From: Nitrospirales bacterium LBB_01
GTDB taxonomy: Bacteria > Nitrospirota > Thermodesulfovibrionia > Thermodesulfovibrionales > Magnetobacteriaceae
Direction of reading: 5' to 3'
DNA: 64,000 bases
Assembly (NCBI GenBank): GCA_004376055.2
Contig: CP049016.1
Span: 1,984,001-2,048,000, forward strand
Position numbers and translations under genes: made by a program. The stretch's first letter is position 1, and every line of letters begins with the position of its first letter. The notes under the pieces are model-generated. The model saw only the letters and a list, made by a program, of their open reading frames with translations. It was not told the DNA's origin and did not search any database. Below are positions 24,182 through 32,960 of the stretch, piece by piece.

Positions 24182-25016
24182 TAGAGGTCAGAATTCGGAC
24201 TATGTTGGAAAGAGTGGTCTTTAAATCACGTCTGTGGACAACCTTATCAATTAGTCCGTTTTTGAGCAGAAATTCCGCCTGTTGAAAATCCTCCGGCAAT
24301 TGGCGGTTAATGGTTTGCTGGATTACTCTTGCTCCGGCAAAACCTATAAGGCTGCGCGGTTCGGCTATGATTATATCGCCAAGCATGGCAAAACTTGCGC
24401 TTACCCCTCCAAAGGTGGGATCGGTTAAGACAGTTATGTACGGTATAAGCTCTTCTTTTAAGACAGCTATCACTGAGCTTACCTTAGCCATTTGCATAAG
24501 TGAGTAAATCCCCTCCTGCATCCGCGCCCCGCCTGACGATGTAAACACAATGAGAGGTAACTTCTCAGTGATAGACCTCTCCGCTGCCCTTACAATTTTC
24601 TCTCCAACCACAGAGCCCATACTGCCGCCCATGAAGGAGAAATCCATAATGGCCAGCACCACAGGCTGACGGTTTATAGCAGCCCTGCCTGTCACTACTG
24701 CCTCTTTAAGACTGCTTTTCTTTTCACTGGCTTTTATGCGTCCCATATACGCAACCGTATCTTTAAACTCAAGCGGATCATTAGGTGTGAGGTGTGAGTC
24801 CATCTCTTCAAAGCTGTTAGTGTCTGCTGTCAGAGCTATCCTCTCTCTGGCTCCTATACGGAAATGATAGTTACACTTGGGACAGATTTTTAAGTTCTTT
24901 TCAAACTCTTTGCGGTAGATTATCTCCTTACAAAGCGTACACTTAACCCACAGTCCCTCAGGAATTTTCACCTTTCTGTGTGTCTGTGTATCTATTGGTT
25001 TTTTAAACCACGGCAT
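24159..25016 (-). CDS. accD: Acetyl-CoA carboxylase carboxyltransferase subunit beta
   Basis: A 285-aa subunit that, with AccA, moves CO2 from biotin to acetyl-CoA in the first step of fatty-acid synthesis. It carries the N-terminal four-cysteine zinc ribbon CTLCKEI...KICPKC (about 26-48) and the crotonase-type core with DFSFMGGSMGSVVGEK and SSGGARMQEG. The gene sits between trpA and folC, an order common in many bacteria, with a 1-bp gap to trpA. Confidence 0.95.
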   Translation of the reverse strand: MPWFKKPIDTQTHRKVKIPEGLWVKCTLCKEIIYRKEFEKNLKICPKCNYHFRIGARERIALTADTNSFEEMDSHLTPNDPLEFKDTVAYMGRIKASEKKSSLKEAVVTGRAAINRQPVVLAIMDFSFMGGSMGSVVGEKIVRAAERSITEKLPLIVFTSSGGARMQEGIYSLMQMAKVSSVIAVLKEELIPYITVLTDPTFGGVSASFAMLGDIIIAEPRSLIGFAGARVIQQTINRQLPEDFQQAEFLLKNGLIDKVVHRRDLKTTLSNIVRILTSNVPDVLR

Positions 25017-25017
25017 C

Positions 25018-25800
25018 CTATATAGCCTGTCTAAGACTGATTATATAATCCGTGAGGGCTTTCTCATCATTAAGCATACCTGAAACAATAGAGCTTCCCA
25101 CTATTACTCCATCAGCATGATGCGCTATCTCTTTGGCATCCTCCGGAGACTTTATACCAAACCCTACGGCTACAGGTTTACCGGAAATTCGCTTTATCTT
25201 TTCAACCATGCCCTTAAGCTCAGCCCCTATGGTAATGGTTGAACCGGTAATGCCTGTCAGGGACACGTAGTATATAAACCCGCGTGAGGCCTCTGCGACA
25301 AGCTGTATTCTGTCATCAGTAGAGGTGGGAGCAAGGAGAAATATAGTATCAAGGTTATTTTTTAACGCAAGCCCTCTAAAGCCAGGCTCCTCATCGGGCG
25401 GCAGATCGGGAATTATCACGCCATCCACGCCACACTGCACCGCATCAAGGATAAAGTGCTCCATCCCGTACTTAAACACTGGGTTAAAGTACGTCATAAG
25501 TACTATTTCAACATCTGTTTTTTCTCTAAGCCCTTTAACAAGAGCAAGCACTTTTCTAAGGTTAACTCCATTTTTAATGGCAATATCCGCAGCAGCTTGA
25601 ATTGTAGGGCCATCGGCAAGAGGGTCAGAAAAAGGCACTCCCAACTCAACAATATCACACCCAAGACGAGAAAAGTTTAAAACCCACTCCTCTGTTTTTT
25701 CCAAAGAAGGGCACCCTGCCATTATGTAAGGGATAAACGCTTTTTTCCCTTCCTTTAAGATGGATTCAAATCTACGACCTATTTTTGTTGTCTGTTCCAT
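25018..25800 (-). CDS. trpA: Tryptophan synthase alpha chain
   Basis: About 260 aa. A TIM barrel that cleaves indole-3-glycerol phosphate to indole. It shows PYIMAGCPS, the catalytic Glu in DIVELGVPFSDPLADGP, the catalytic Asp region GVIIPDLPPDE and the phosphate loop GFGIKSPEDA. ATG at 25800 after TTGAGGA is chosen over an upstream ATG that would add nine residues. trpB, normally directly upstream, is missing; unrelated signalling genes occupy that side. Confidence 0.94.
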   Translation of the reverse strand: MEQTTKIGRRFESILKEGKKAFIPYIMAGCPSLEKTEEWVLNFSRLGCDIVELGVPFSDPLADGPTIQAAADIAIKNGVNLRKVLALVKGLREKTDVEIVLMTYFNPVFKYGMEHFILDAVQCGVDGVIIPDLPPDEEPGFRGLALKNNLDTIFLLAPTSTDDRIQLVAEASRGFIYYVSLTGITGSTITIGAELKGMVEKIKRISGKPVAVGFGIKSPEDAKEIAHHADGVIVGSSIVSGMLNDEKALTDYIISLRQAI

Positions 25801-25925
25801 TTTTTTCCTCAAAAATACAGGCCACACTATAGTAACAAATATTTATAAATTAATCCAGCAGTCTCCAATTAGATACAACATTACAACTATGAGCACTAAA
25901 GATGTCAACAAGATTTTTTTAAGTT

Positions 25926-26924
25926 TTACCCACTACAGAACTCATAAGCACTGGTTCTCTTCTCTTTAGCCTTGTACATGGCCTCGTCAGCCTTTTTGAT
26001 TAACACTGCGGCTTCTGAGGCATTAAGTGGATAAATGCTGATTCCGATACTGGTTCCTACAGAGCACTCATGCCCCTCGATAAGAAAGGGTTTTGTCAGA
26101 GACTCTATGATTTTTAAGGCGACAGATGTGGGATCTTGCTTGCCGGCTATTCGTGACAGTATGATATTGAACTCATCTCCGCCCATGCGTGCCAATGTGT
26201 CTGACTTTCTAATGCAATCGTTGATGCGATGTGCCGTCTCCTTAAGAAGCATATCTCCGATGTGATGACCATAGAGGTCATTTACAGCTTTGAAGCGGTT
26301 AAGGTCAAGAAAAAGCAGTGCCAACATGTGGTTATACCGCTTGGCCTGTTCTATGAAATTATTAAGCCTGTCAAAGAAAAGCATTCTGTTTGGTAATCCG
26401 GTAAGCATATCGTGGTGAGCTATGTAATGAAGACGCTCCTCGGCCTCCTTCCTTTCCGTAATCCCTACTGCTGAGCCGATAAAGCCGTTAAACTCACTAT
26501 TAATACAATGACGAGGAGTGCCTGTTTCAAGTATCCAGCGGTAAACACCATCTTTCCGTCTTAACCGGTACTCAATCTTATAAGCCTCCTTAAGCTCCAG
26601 GTGGCTTTTGTAAAACTCTTCAAATTTATCTCTATCATCATCGTGAATGTTGTTAATCCAGCTATTGCCAGATTCCTCTTCAATCGTTCGCCCAGTGTAA
26701 TCAAGCCACACTTTGTTAAAATAACTGCGTTTGCCGTCAGCCTCAGACATCCATATAAAAACCGGCGCAGAGTCTGCCATCAGCATAAACCTTGTCTCAG
26801 TCTCCTTTAGGTTAGCCTCACACTCCTTACACTTACGCGCCTTTTCCTCATAATAAAACAGATTGTCCTTAAGCTCTTCAAGCTCGCGTAATAAGTCTTC
26901 TTTTGTTTTCTCCCGCTCATCCAT
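25926..26924 (-). CDS. PAS-domain diguanylate cyclase
   Basis: 332 aa: an N-terminal short coiled coil (about 1-40), a PAS/PAC sensor domain (about 42-160, ending GSAVGITERKEAEERL) and a GGDEF domain (about 165-330) with DLNRFKAVND and an intact MGGDEF signature. Intact metal and substrate residues predict synthesis of c-di-GMP. No transmembrane segment, so a cytoplasmic signal is sensed through PAS. No RxxD inhibitory site is clear before GGDEF. It is divergent from the selenoprotein gene, whose start lies 70 bp away. Confidence 0.88.
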   Translation of the reverse strand: MDEREKTKEDLLRELEELKDNLFYYEEKARKCKECEANLKETETRFMLMADSAPVFIWMSEADGKRSYFNKVWLDYTGRTIEEESGNSWINNIHDDDRDKFEEFYKSHLELKEAYKIEYRLRRKDGVYRWILETGTPRHCINSEFNGFIGSAVGITERKEAEERLHYIAHHDMLTGLPNRMLFFDRLNNFIEQAKRYNHMLALLFLDLNRFKAVNDLYGHHIGDMLLKETAHRINDCIRKSDTLARMGGDEFNIILSRIAGKQDPTSVALKIIESLTKPFLIEGHECSVGTSIGISIYPLNASEAAVLIKKADEAMYKAKEKRTSAYEFCSG

Positions 26925-26993
26925 AAGCTCCTCTATAATATGTTATAATGAAGCAGTATGTCCAGCACAAAAAAAAGCATAAGAGGAGGACTT

Positions 26994-27209
26994 ATGGATG
27001 AAGATGTAGTCATATACGGAAAAGCCGGTTGACCTTACACTGAAAAAGCCAGGTCGGCTTACGGAGGCAATGCCATATACTTTGACGTTGTCCTTGATGA
27101 GGACAAGATGAATGAGATGCTAAAGTATTCCGGTGGAAGGAAAATTGTACCTATAATTCTGGAGGACGGCAATGTTACAGTTGGCTATGGCGGCACCTGA
27201 GGCGTTTAG
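26994..27209 (+). CDS. Glutaredoxin-like selenoprotein with two selenocysteines (UPYT and UGV-stop)
   Basis: The frame from ATG 26994, behind AGAGGAGGA, contains two in-frame TGA codons and ends at TAG 27209, giving 71 aa. The first TGA (27030) replaces the active-site Cys of a glutaredoxin motif: YGKAG-U-PYTEKARSAYGG. The second (27198) lies three codons before the end: TVGYGGT-U-GV-stop. The body IYFDVVLDEDKMNEMLKYSG and GGRKIVPIILEDGNVTVGYG keeps the glutaredoxin/thioredoxin fold with the cis-Pro loop IVP. Hairpins follow both TGA codons at SECIS-like distances. The arrangement matches the glutaredoxin-like family known as Uxx-star (seleno)proteins. A redox or peroxide-linked role is likely; partners are unknown. 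An upstream in-frame ATG (26958) is less likely. Confidence 0.85.
27046..27060 (+). promoter_or_regulatory. Putative SECIS hairpin for first UGA
   Basis: AAGCC (27046-27050) and GGCTT (27056-27060) pair around the loop AGGTC, 13 nt after TGA 27030-27032. The AGGUC loop resembles that of the E. coli fdhF SECIS, where SelB binds. Additional lower pairing CCT...AGG is possible. Confidence 0.7.
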
Positions 27210-27215
27210 ATTAAA

Positions 27216-27234
27216 AGCAGACAGTTTGTCTGTT
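27216..27234 (+). promoter_or_regulatory. Putative SECIS hairpin for second UGA
   Basis: CAGACA (27218-27223) and TGTCTG (27227-27232) form a stem with a GTT loop, extended by flanking G-U and A-T pairs. It lies 15 nt beyond TGA 27198-27200 and past the TAG stop, as expected for a C-terminal selenocysteine. It might instead be the gene's terminator hairpin. Confidence 0.55.
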
Positions 27235-27261
27235 AACGTAAATTCTCAAATCAATACGACT

Positions 27262-28128
27262 CTAAACCACATCATTTAACGTGCTGTCTGAGTCTGTTTC
27301 CTGAGCTTGCATTTGCATTGCAAGTTCCTCTGATGCGGCACGAAGACGATGAAGCAGCCGTCTAATTATAAACATGAGAATATGGTAGGAGGCTTTGGGG
27401 TAGTCTTTCAGAAATTGCAGAAATTGCTCTCTGTCAAATTTCAGGAGTGTGGTCAACTCTTCACTGGTCACATTTGCCATGCGTCGTTGTGATTCAAATA
27501 TTGAAGAGACGCCAAAGACGTCATTTTTGGTTATTTTGTAGAGGAAAAACTCCTTGTCAGGGTTGTCAGGCGAGTCTTTGGTTACCTTAAGCGAACCTGA
27601 AACCACAGCGTAGAAACAATCAGCCTCTTCATTCTGAGCCACTATGCGGTCATACGGGCGGCATGTGACTTTTTCGCCAATGTAAGCCAGCGTATCTAAA
27701 ATATGCTCTGGAATCTCATGAAACATTTTTACACTTTTTAACATCTCACTTATATCGTGATACCGGGACTTTATATCGTGATACTTGTCAAGCTCCTTTG
27801 GCATTACCTCTTTGGTAATTTTATTTTGTAAAACAAGGATTTCACCAATAGGCGGTCTTAGCTTTTCCCTCTCTCTGGTTATCATGTCAACCTGCTCAGC
27901 GGTAAGAAAGCCTTTTCTTTGAGCGATTTCTTCAAATGAGTAGTCAGACATAGCGTGGAGGTTAAGTATCTCATACACTTCTTTCATGTTAAGGAATGAT
28001 AGCCTTGTTGCCATATCAATAAAAGACGGGGTTTCTTGACTCTGACACTTAAGCGCCTCAAGCATATCTTTTTCAGATATAAGGTTTCGTCTGACTAAAT
28101 ATGTCCCAAAAAAAGTCTCTGTTTCCAA
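27262..28128 (-). CDS. Cyclic-nucleotide-binding-domain protein with MshEN-like N-terminus
   Basis: 288 aa. Residues about 1-110 look like two short T2SSE-N/MshEN-type modules (FGTYLVRRNLISEKDMLEAL...; GFLTAEQVDMI...; PPIGEILVLQNKI). This kind of module in some proteins binds c-di-GMP. Residues about 130-265 form a CRP-like cyclic-nucleotide-binding barrel (MFHEIPEHIL...AVVSGSLKV...KNDVFGVSSIFE). No helix-turn-helix follows, so it is not a CRP-type transcription factor. The protein is cytoplasmic. Convergent with the selenoprotein gene. Which ligand it binds cannot be read from the sequence. Confidence 0.65.
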   Translation of the reverse strand: METETFFGTYLVRRNLISEKDMLEALKCQSQETPSFIDMATRLSFLNMKEVYEILNLHAMSDYSFEEIAQRKGFLTAEQVDMITREREKLRPPIGEILVLQNKITKEVMPKELDKYHDIKSRYHDISEMLKSVKMFHEIPEHILDTLAYIGEKVTCRPYDRIVAQNEEADCFYAVVSGSLKVTKDSPDNPDKEFFLYKITKNDVFGVSSIFESQRRMANVTSEELTTLLKFDREQFLQFLKDYPKASYHILMFIIRRLLHRLRAASEELAMQMQAQETDSDSTLNDVV

Positions 28129-28175
28129 AATTACACTACCCCCGTGCGTGCGTTGTTGCTATTGAATTACTTTGA

Positions 28176-28412
28176 TTATAACATAAAACGACGATAGTCA
28201 TCTGAGCGTCTTATAAATTTCCTTCTTATGTCGGTAATCCCATCCGCTTTTAATCTCTTTTTCAGATTCTCAAAACTGAAAGACGGCTCATCTTTATGTT
28301 CCGCTATTATAGCAAGATCGTGGATATTCTCAAGAAGCTCCTCATAATCCTCCATCGGCAAGATTATAGCTTTTTTGATGCCGGCTTCATCTACAATAAA
28401 CTGAGTATCCAT
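28176..28412 (-). CDS. Phd/RelB-like antitoxin-type small protein
   Basis: A 78-aa protein starting MDTQFIVDEAGIKKAIILPM, then EDYEELLENIHDLAIIAEHKD. This is the pattern of small antitoxins paired with RelE toxins, which lack an obvious DNA-binding domain. The C-terminal extension after LKADG (DIRRKFIRRSDDYRRFML) is longer and more basic than usual. GGAGGCG precedes the ATG. No toxin gene follows in 28129-28175, so it looks orphaned. Confidence 0.5.
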   Translation of the reverse strand: MDTQFIVDEAGIKKAIILPMEDYEELLENIHDLAIIAEHKDEPSFSFENLKKRLKADGITDIRRKFIRRSDDYRRFML

Positions 28413-28565
28413 TGTTCGCCTCCTAACAAATTATATCACAATTGTTAGCTATAAATCTTTTAAATTGATTCTCGGAAACTACTATAAGCTGCAATAGCTA
28501 TTGATTTAAAAAAGCTCTAACACATAAAATAACTCTATATTGACTGAAACACGGGGGTGTAGTTT

Positions 28566-30449
28566 ATGCAGCTTCAGATAACAGGAGAAAGCACTATCAA
28601 TGTAAACGATGAGGAGACTATATATGATGCGTTAAAGAGAAACGGTATATATCTTGTGGCACCGTGTGGGGGTAAAAGCACCTGCGGTAAGTGCAAAGTT
28701 AAGATACTGGATGGTAAAGCGGACTGTAAATCATACGGAAGATTACAGCAGAGGGAAAGACTTGAGGGAGTGGTGCTCTCCTGTCAGAGCACACTGAAAA
28801 CCCCTCTCTCAATAGAAATTCCAAAGCAGTCACGGCTTGTGTTGGGTGGTAAAATAGCCGTATCAATTTTTAAAGACACAACGGCGTATTTAAAATCATA
28901 CAACGTGGAGATTGACCCAATTGTAAAGCGCTCATTTTTACAGCTCCCGCCGCCAACCATATCTGATAACTTAAGCGACCTTGAGAGACTCAAACGAGCG
29001 TTAAGCGATAATGGTTTAGGACAGATGAGGTTTTCATACGAACTCGTAACCGGTATCTCTGACACTCTAAGGGAGGCAAACTGGTCTATTACACTCTCAT
29101 ACACCCAGCATGGTGATTTCAGCGAGGCACTGTCTTTGTTTTTAGCCGATGAGTGCTCAAGGCGCTATGGGCTTGCCATAGACATCGGAACCACAACGGT
29201 TGTGGTCTATCTGGTTGACCTTATAAGCGGAGAAATTATAGATATTGGTTCCACGTATAATTCACAAACCCGCTATGGCGATGACGTTATAACCAGAATC
29301 GTGTTTGCTACCGAGGGAGGCGGTCTGAATGACTTAAGACAGGCCGTAACGGAGGACATCAACACACTTGTAGAGTCCCTTACGGACAAACACCATATAA
29401 ACAGTTGTGAGATAGATGCTGCCGTAATTTCCGGTAACACCACGATGTCTCAGATATTTTGGGGACTCAATCCGGGTTCAATTCGTGAGGAGCCTTATAT
29501 TCCCACTGTTAATTACTTTCCCCTGTGGAGAGGCGCCGTGTCAGGATTAAAGATAAACCCTCAGTCGCCTGTTTATACGTCGCCATGTGTGGCAAGCTAC
29601 GTAGGAGGCGATATAACCACCGGAATTCTTGCATCCAAAATGCACAGAAACTCTGAGATTTCCCTGTTTATGGACATAGGTACAAACGCTGAGGTCGCAA
29701 TTGGTAACAACGAATGGATTATGACAGCCGCCTGTTCGGCAGGCCCGTGTTTTGAAGGCGGAGGTATTAAACACGGCATGAGGGCAACTGCCGGAGCAAT
29801 TGAATCTATAAAGATTGATCCAGCCACACTGGAGCCGATTATTGAAGTAATCGGAGGCGTACCGCCTATGGGAATATGCGGCTCTGGGATGATTGACGCA
29901 ATTACCGAGATGTTCAAAACCGGCATAATCAATCAAAAGGGATTGTTTAATCCAAAGAAATCAGAGCGTATCAGAGAAGGCGAGGAGGGTCTTGAGTACC
30001 TTATACACTCAGACGCTGCCGCTTCTCGTGACATAGTGCTTACCAAAGTGGATATTGAAAATCTGATACGGGCAAAGGCCGCTATTTTTGCCGGAGTATC
30101 GTTGCTTGTCAATGAGGTCGGCTTAACCCTTGACGTAATTGACAGGGTGTATGTGGCAGGAGGGTTTGGAAATTCTCTAAATGTAGCTAAAACCGTCATG
30201 TTGGGAATGATACCGGATTTGCCGGAGGAAAAATACACATTTTTAGGAAACACCTCTATCATAGGCGCATATCTTGCGCTGATGAGTGACACGCTCCGAG
30301 TGGAGCTTGAGGAAATATGTTCTAAGATGACCTATGTGGAGCTTTCAGTAGTTGGCGGCTATATGGATGAGTACATGTCTGCTATGTTTATTCCTCACAC
30401 GGATATGTCTAAGTTTCCAACAGTGGCTGCCGCTATGCTGGGGGGTTAA
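28566..30449 (+). CDS. 2Fe-2S ferredoxin / ASKHA ATPase, RACo-like corrinoid activator
   Basis: 627 aa. The N-terminal plant-type [2Fe-2S] domain has Cys34, Cys40, Cys43 and Cys73 (CGGKSTCGKC...LSC). A linker leads to an ASKHA ATPase fold starting YGLAIDIGTTTVVVYLVDL (about 200) with MDIGTNAEVAI, GICGSGMIDAI and VYVAGGFGNSL. This is the architecture of RACo/RamA-type proteins, which use ATP to reduce Co(II) corrinoid proteins back to the active Co(I) form for methyl transfer. No methyltransferase or corrinoid protein is nearby, so the partner is unknown. Length and domain order match the family. Confidence 0.85.
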   Translation: MQLQITGESTINVNDEETIYDALKRNGIYLVAPCGGKSTCGKCKVKILDGKADCKSYGRLQQRERLEGVVLSCQSTLKTPLSIEIPKQSRLVLGGKIAVSIFKDTTAYLKSYNVEIDPIVKRSFLQLPPPTISDNLSDLERLKRALSDNGLGQMRFSYELVTGISDTLREANWSITLSYTQHGDFSEALSLFLADECSRRYGLAIDIGTTTVVVYLVDLISGEIIDIGSTYNSQTRYGDDVITRIVFATEGGGLNDLRQAVTEDINTLVESLTDKHHINSCEIDAAVISGNTTMSQIFWGLNPGSIREEPYIPTVNYFPLWRGAVSGLKINPQSPVYTSPCVASYVGGDITTGILASKMHRNSEISLFMDIGTNAEVAIGNNEWIMTAACSAGPCFEGGGIKHGMRATAGAIESIKIDPATLEPIIEVIGGVPPMGICGSGMIDAITEMFKTGIINQKGLFNPKKSERIREGEEGLEYLIHSDAAASRDIVLTKVDIENLIRAKAAIFAGVSLLVNEVGLTLDVIDRVYVAGGFGNSLNVAKTVMLGMIPDLPEEKYTFLGNTSIIGAYLALMSDTLRVELEEICSKMTYVELSVVGGYMDEYMSAMFIPHTDMSKFPTVAAAMLGG

Positions 30450-30477
30450 TGCCTAAAGCAGATGGATATTCTCATGT

Positions 30478-30627
30478 GAGAAACTCTAAATGAGAGAATA
30501 AACTTCGTTTTGTCATTCCTGCGGAGGCAGGAATCCATGTCCCTTAATAGGACTCTTAAAGTACTGGATTCCCGCTCGGAGGCGGGAATGACAGATAGAA
30601 ACTATTTAACACAAACACTTAAGAGAT
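30478..30627. repeat. MITE-like element F with paired hairpins, opposite orientation
   Basis: GTCATTCCTGCGGAGGCAGG... (about 30513-30540) and CTGGATTCCCGCTC...GGGAATGAC (about 30567-30592) form a pair in the outward order, reversed relative to elements A, D and E. Weak terminal inverted repeats GAGAAACTCTAAATGAG and CACTTAAGAGATTTC frame it. The element occupies almost all the gap between the RACo-like gene and mutL. Confidence 0.5.
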
Positions 30628-30653
30628 TTCTTTAGGAGGTGTTAAAACGAATT

Positions 30654-32441
30654 ATGTCTGTAATAGAGCTGCTTAACGAGACAGTAATAGATAAAATTGC
30701 CGCAGGCGAGGTCATAGAAAGGCCGTCATCTGTAGTAAAGGAACTTCTGGAAAATGCGATAGATGCCGGTGGAGAGGAAATCAGGGTGGATATACTAAAC
30801 GGCGGTAAGCGTCTGATTCGGGTTTCAGACGATGGCATAGGGATGGATAGGGACGATGCTCTGACCTCTCTTAAACGCCACGCTACAAGTAAGATTCGCT
30901 CTGAGGGGGATTTATTAAATCTAAAAACTCTTGGGTTTAGAGGTGAGGCGCTCTCCTCAATTGCCTCAGTTTCCAGAATGATTATAACGACAGCCCTCCG
31001 TGGAGCTGAGGTCGGCACTTATGTTGAGATTTACGGAGGTGAGGTTAAATCCGTAAAAGAAAAAGCCTCCGTTGGCACAACTATTGAGGTCAGGGAGCTT
31101 TTTTACAACACACCGGCAAGAAAGAAGTTTCTTAAGAGCACACAGTCTGAGCTATATCACATAATGGATGTGGTGACACAGGCTGCGTTATCATACCCGG
31201 AGCGCAAGTTCATTCTCTATGTGGATGAGAAAAAGGTGCTTGAAGTCTCAACCTCCTCAGGCATCAGAGAGCGCATCATGCAGCTCTACGGCATGGAGTT
31301 TCTGGACGGGCTAATCGAGTTTAAACAAAATTCGTATGATGCCGATGTGTCAGGGTTTGTATCAAAAGAGGGAAACTATGCGCGCTCCCGCTCTCATCAG
31401 TACATTTTTGTAAATGGCCGCCCAATAAGAGATAATTACATTCGCCATGCTGTGTATCAGCCTTATAAGAGCATACTGCCTGAGGGGATGCACCCGCACT
31501 GTTTCCTCTACATGGGGGTTAAACCTGAGCGGGTGGATTATAACGTGCATCCGCAGAAATTTGAGGTACGGTTTTCTGAGCGTGAGACAATATATAAAGC
31601 AGTTCTCAGCGCAGTCTATAAAGCCGTAATTGGCAAAGACATGGAGACGGACACAAATCCCTCGTCAAGCAAAGGATATGAGGATTATAAAAGGCAGAGA
31701 GAATCAGCCGCAGCATCCGGCACACAGGGTTATTACAGTGGGTATAATGAGAAATTTGGAGGTGGTGATAAACCTAAAACCTCTGCTTCTGATGATAGTG
31801 CCTATAGCGATGATGCAAGGCAGCCTAATACGCTGCAGGCTGTGGAAAGCACGGGACTGCCGATAGCGTTTGAAGCAGGGCGCAGATTCCTATATCTTGG
31901 GGATGTCTTTGTTGCGTACGTGGATGGAGGAGGACTGTGTGTCGCTGACCATCATGCTTGTCATGAGAGGGTGCTTTATGAAAAGTTGAGGGACGGAGTT
32001 GGACTAATACGGCAAGGGATTTTGTTTCCCGTACAGGTGCAAGTAGCGGCACGGGAGTATGTGTTATTAAGCAACAGTTTACCGGCCTTAAGAGAGATGG
32101 CAATAGACATAGAGGCGTTTGGCTCAGATACGTTTATAATCAGAGCACTGCCTGATGGGCTTAAAGGAGCAGATATAGCTGCAATACTAACTGATATAGC
32201 TTCAAACCTTGTGGATTTTTCATCGGCTGGCTCACCTGTTGCTGAGATTAAAGAAAAAATAGCAAAACGAATAGCCTGTCACAGCTCAGTGCGTGGAAAA
32301 GTGGTGTTAAATGACTCAGAGATGTTTAACATGTTAAAAGACCTTGATAACTGCGGTGATCCAAACCATTGCCCGCACGGGCGCCCCACCAGAGTTTATC
32401 TGACGCTTGATAAGCTAAAAAAACTATTCAAACGGACATAA
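30654..32441 (+). CDS. mutL: DNA mismatch repair protein MutL, endonuclease type
   Basis: About 595 aa. The N-terminal GHKL ATPase shows VIDKIAAGEVIERPSSVVKE, ELLENAIDAG (Mg/ATP Glu and Asn), DDGIGM and GFRGEALSSIASV. The C-terminal dimer domain has the metal-binding endonuclease motif as DHHACHERVLYE (DQHAX2EX4E with Gln to His) and CPHGRP, so this MutL should nick DNA itself, as in bacteria lacking MutH. The linker (about 340-400) is low-complexity. ATG at 30654 is preferred; the GTG at 30639 overlaps the AGGAGG. Confidence 0.93.
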   Translation: MSVIELLNETVIDKIAAGEVIERPSSVVKELLENAIDAGGEEIRVDILNGGKRLIRVSDDGIGMDRDDALTSLKRHATSKIRSEGDLLNLKTLGFRGEALSSIASVSRMIITTALRGAEVGTYVEIYGGEVKSVKEKASVGTTIEVRELFYNTPARKKFLKSTQSELYHIMDVVTQAALSYPERKFILYVDEKKVLEVSTSSGIRERIMQLYGMEFLDGLIEFKQNSYDADVSGFVSKEGNYARSRSHQYIFVNGRPIRDNYIRHAVYQPYKSILPEGMHPHCFLYMGVKPERVDYNVHPQKFEVRFSERETIYKAVLSAVYKAVIGKDMETDTNPSSSKGYEDYKRQRESAAASGTQGYYSGYNEKFGGGDKPKTSASDDSAYSDDARQPNTLQAVESTGLPIAFEAGRRFLYLGDVFVAYVDGGGLCVADHHACHERVLYEKLRDGVGLIRQGILFPVQVQVAAREYVLLSNSLPALREMAIDIEAFGSDTFIIRALPDGLKGADIAAILTDIASNLVDFSSAGSPVAEIKEKIAKRIACHSSVRGKVVLNDSEMFNMLKDLDNCGDPNHCPHGRPTRVYLTLDKLKKLFKRT

Positions 32442-32960
32442 TTACTCAAATATTTCACTGATGTCAACCTGAAGTCCCGCTATGACCTTCGATGTGACAA
32501 CGCCTCCAATTGCAGCAAAGGAATGCAGCTTATACTTATCGTTTTCTATGGTTAGAATCTCAATGGTTTGCGGCTCCGGCATAACTATCCAATATTCCGG
32601 CACCTTGTATTTCTCATATATTGCCTTTTTAACTTCGGTATCCATTTCATAGCTGTATGGCGATATTATCTCACAAACCATGTCTGGCACGCCTCTTATC
32701 CAATCCTGGGCAATACTAAGGTTTTCTTTTCTGATAAAAAGTATGTCCGGCTGCAGCCTGTTTACAGCCTCATCAAAGATTACATCAAGCGGAGATAGAT
32801 GAACCTCTCCTAAGTTATTTATTTTAGCGTATAGACCTATAATAAGATGTAATTTACTGACAATTTTTTGGTGTTGAAAAAACGGACTGGGCCCCATGAT
32901 TTCCTCTCCATTAATGATTTCCGTTAAGTCTAAATCTGTTTCAATAGTCTGCATAATCAT
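32442..32960 (-). CDS. Uma2-family (DUF820) endonuclease-fold protein
   Basis: A 172-aa protein with the PD-(D/E)xK-like Uma2 pattern: RLQPDILFIRKEN, GVPDMVCEIISPYS and EKYKVPEYWIVMP. The catalytic Asp and Glu line up with the family. Biological role unknown; these genes are numerous in cyanobacteria and mobile-rich genomes. Its ATG overlaps the cimA stop (ATGA), so translation is coupled. It is convergent with mutL, whose stop is adjacent. Confidence 0.75.
   Translation of the reverse strand: MIMQTIETDLDLTEIINGEEIMGPSPFFQHQKIVSKLHLIIGLYAKINNLGEVHLSPLDVIFDEAVNRLQPDILFIRKENLSIAQDWIRGVPDMVCEIISPYSYEMDTEVKKAIYEKYKVPEYWIVMPEPQTIEILTIENDKYKLHSFAAIGGVVTSKVIAGLQVDISEIFE

Noticed and set aside
26994-27209. 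Reading the glutaredoxin-like frame as a pseudogene with two nonsense mutations
   Set aside because: Both TGA codons fall at residues where Cys/Sec is expected, the rest is intact, the SD is strong and SECIS-like hairpins follow.
28176-28412. Toxin partner for the Phd-like antitoxin
   Set aside because: The 47 bp downstream and the region upstream carry no toxin-like frame on either strand.
28430-28460. CAATTGTTA sequence as a fifth Pho-like box
   Set aside because: The 11-bp upstream units are absent and the distance to the nearest TATAAT is 3 bp shorter than in the four consistent sites.
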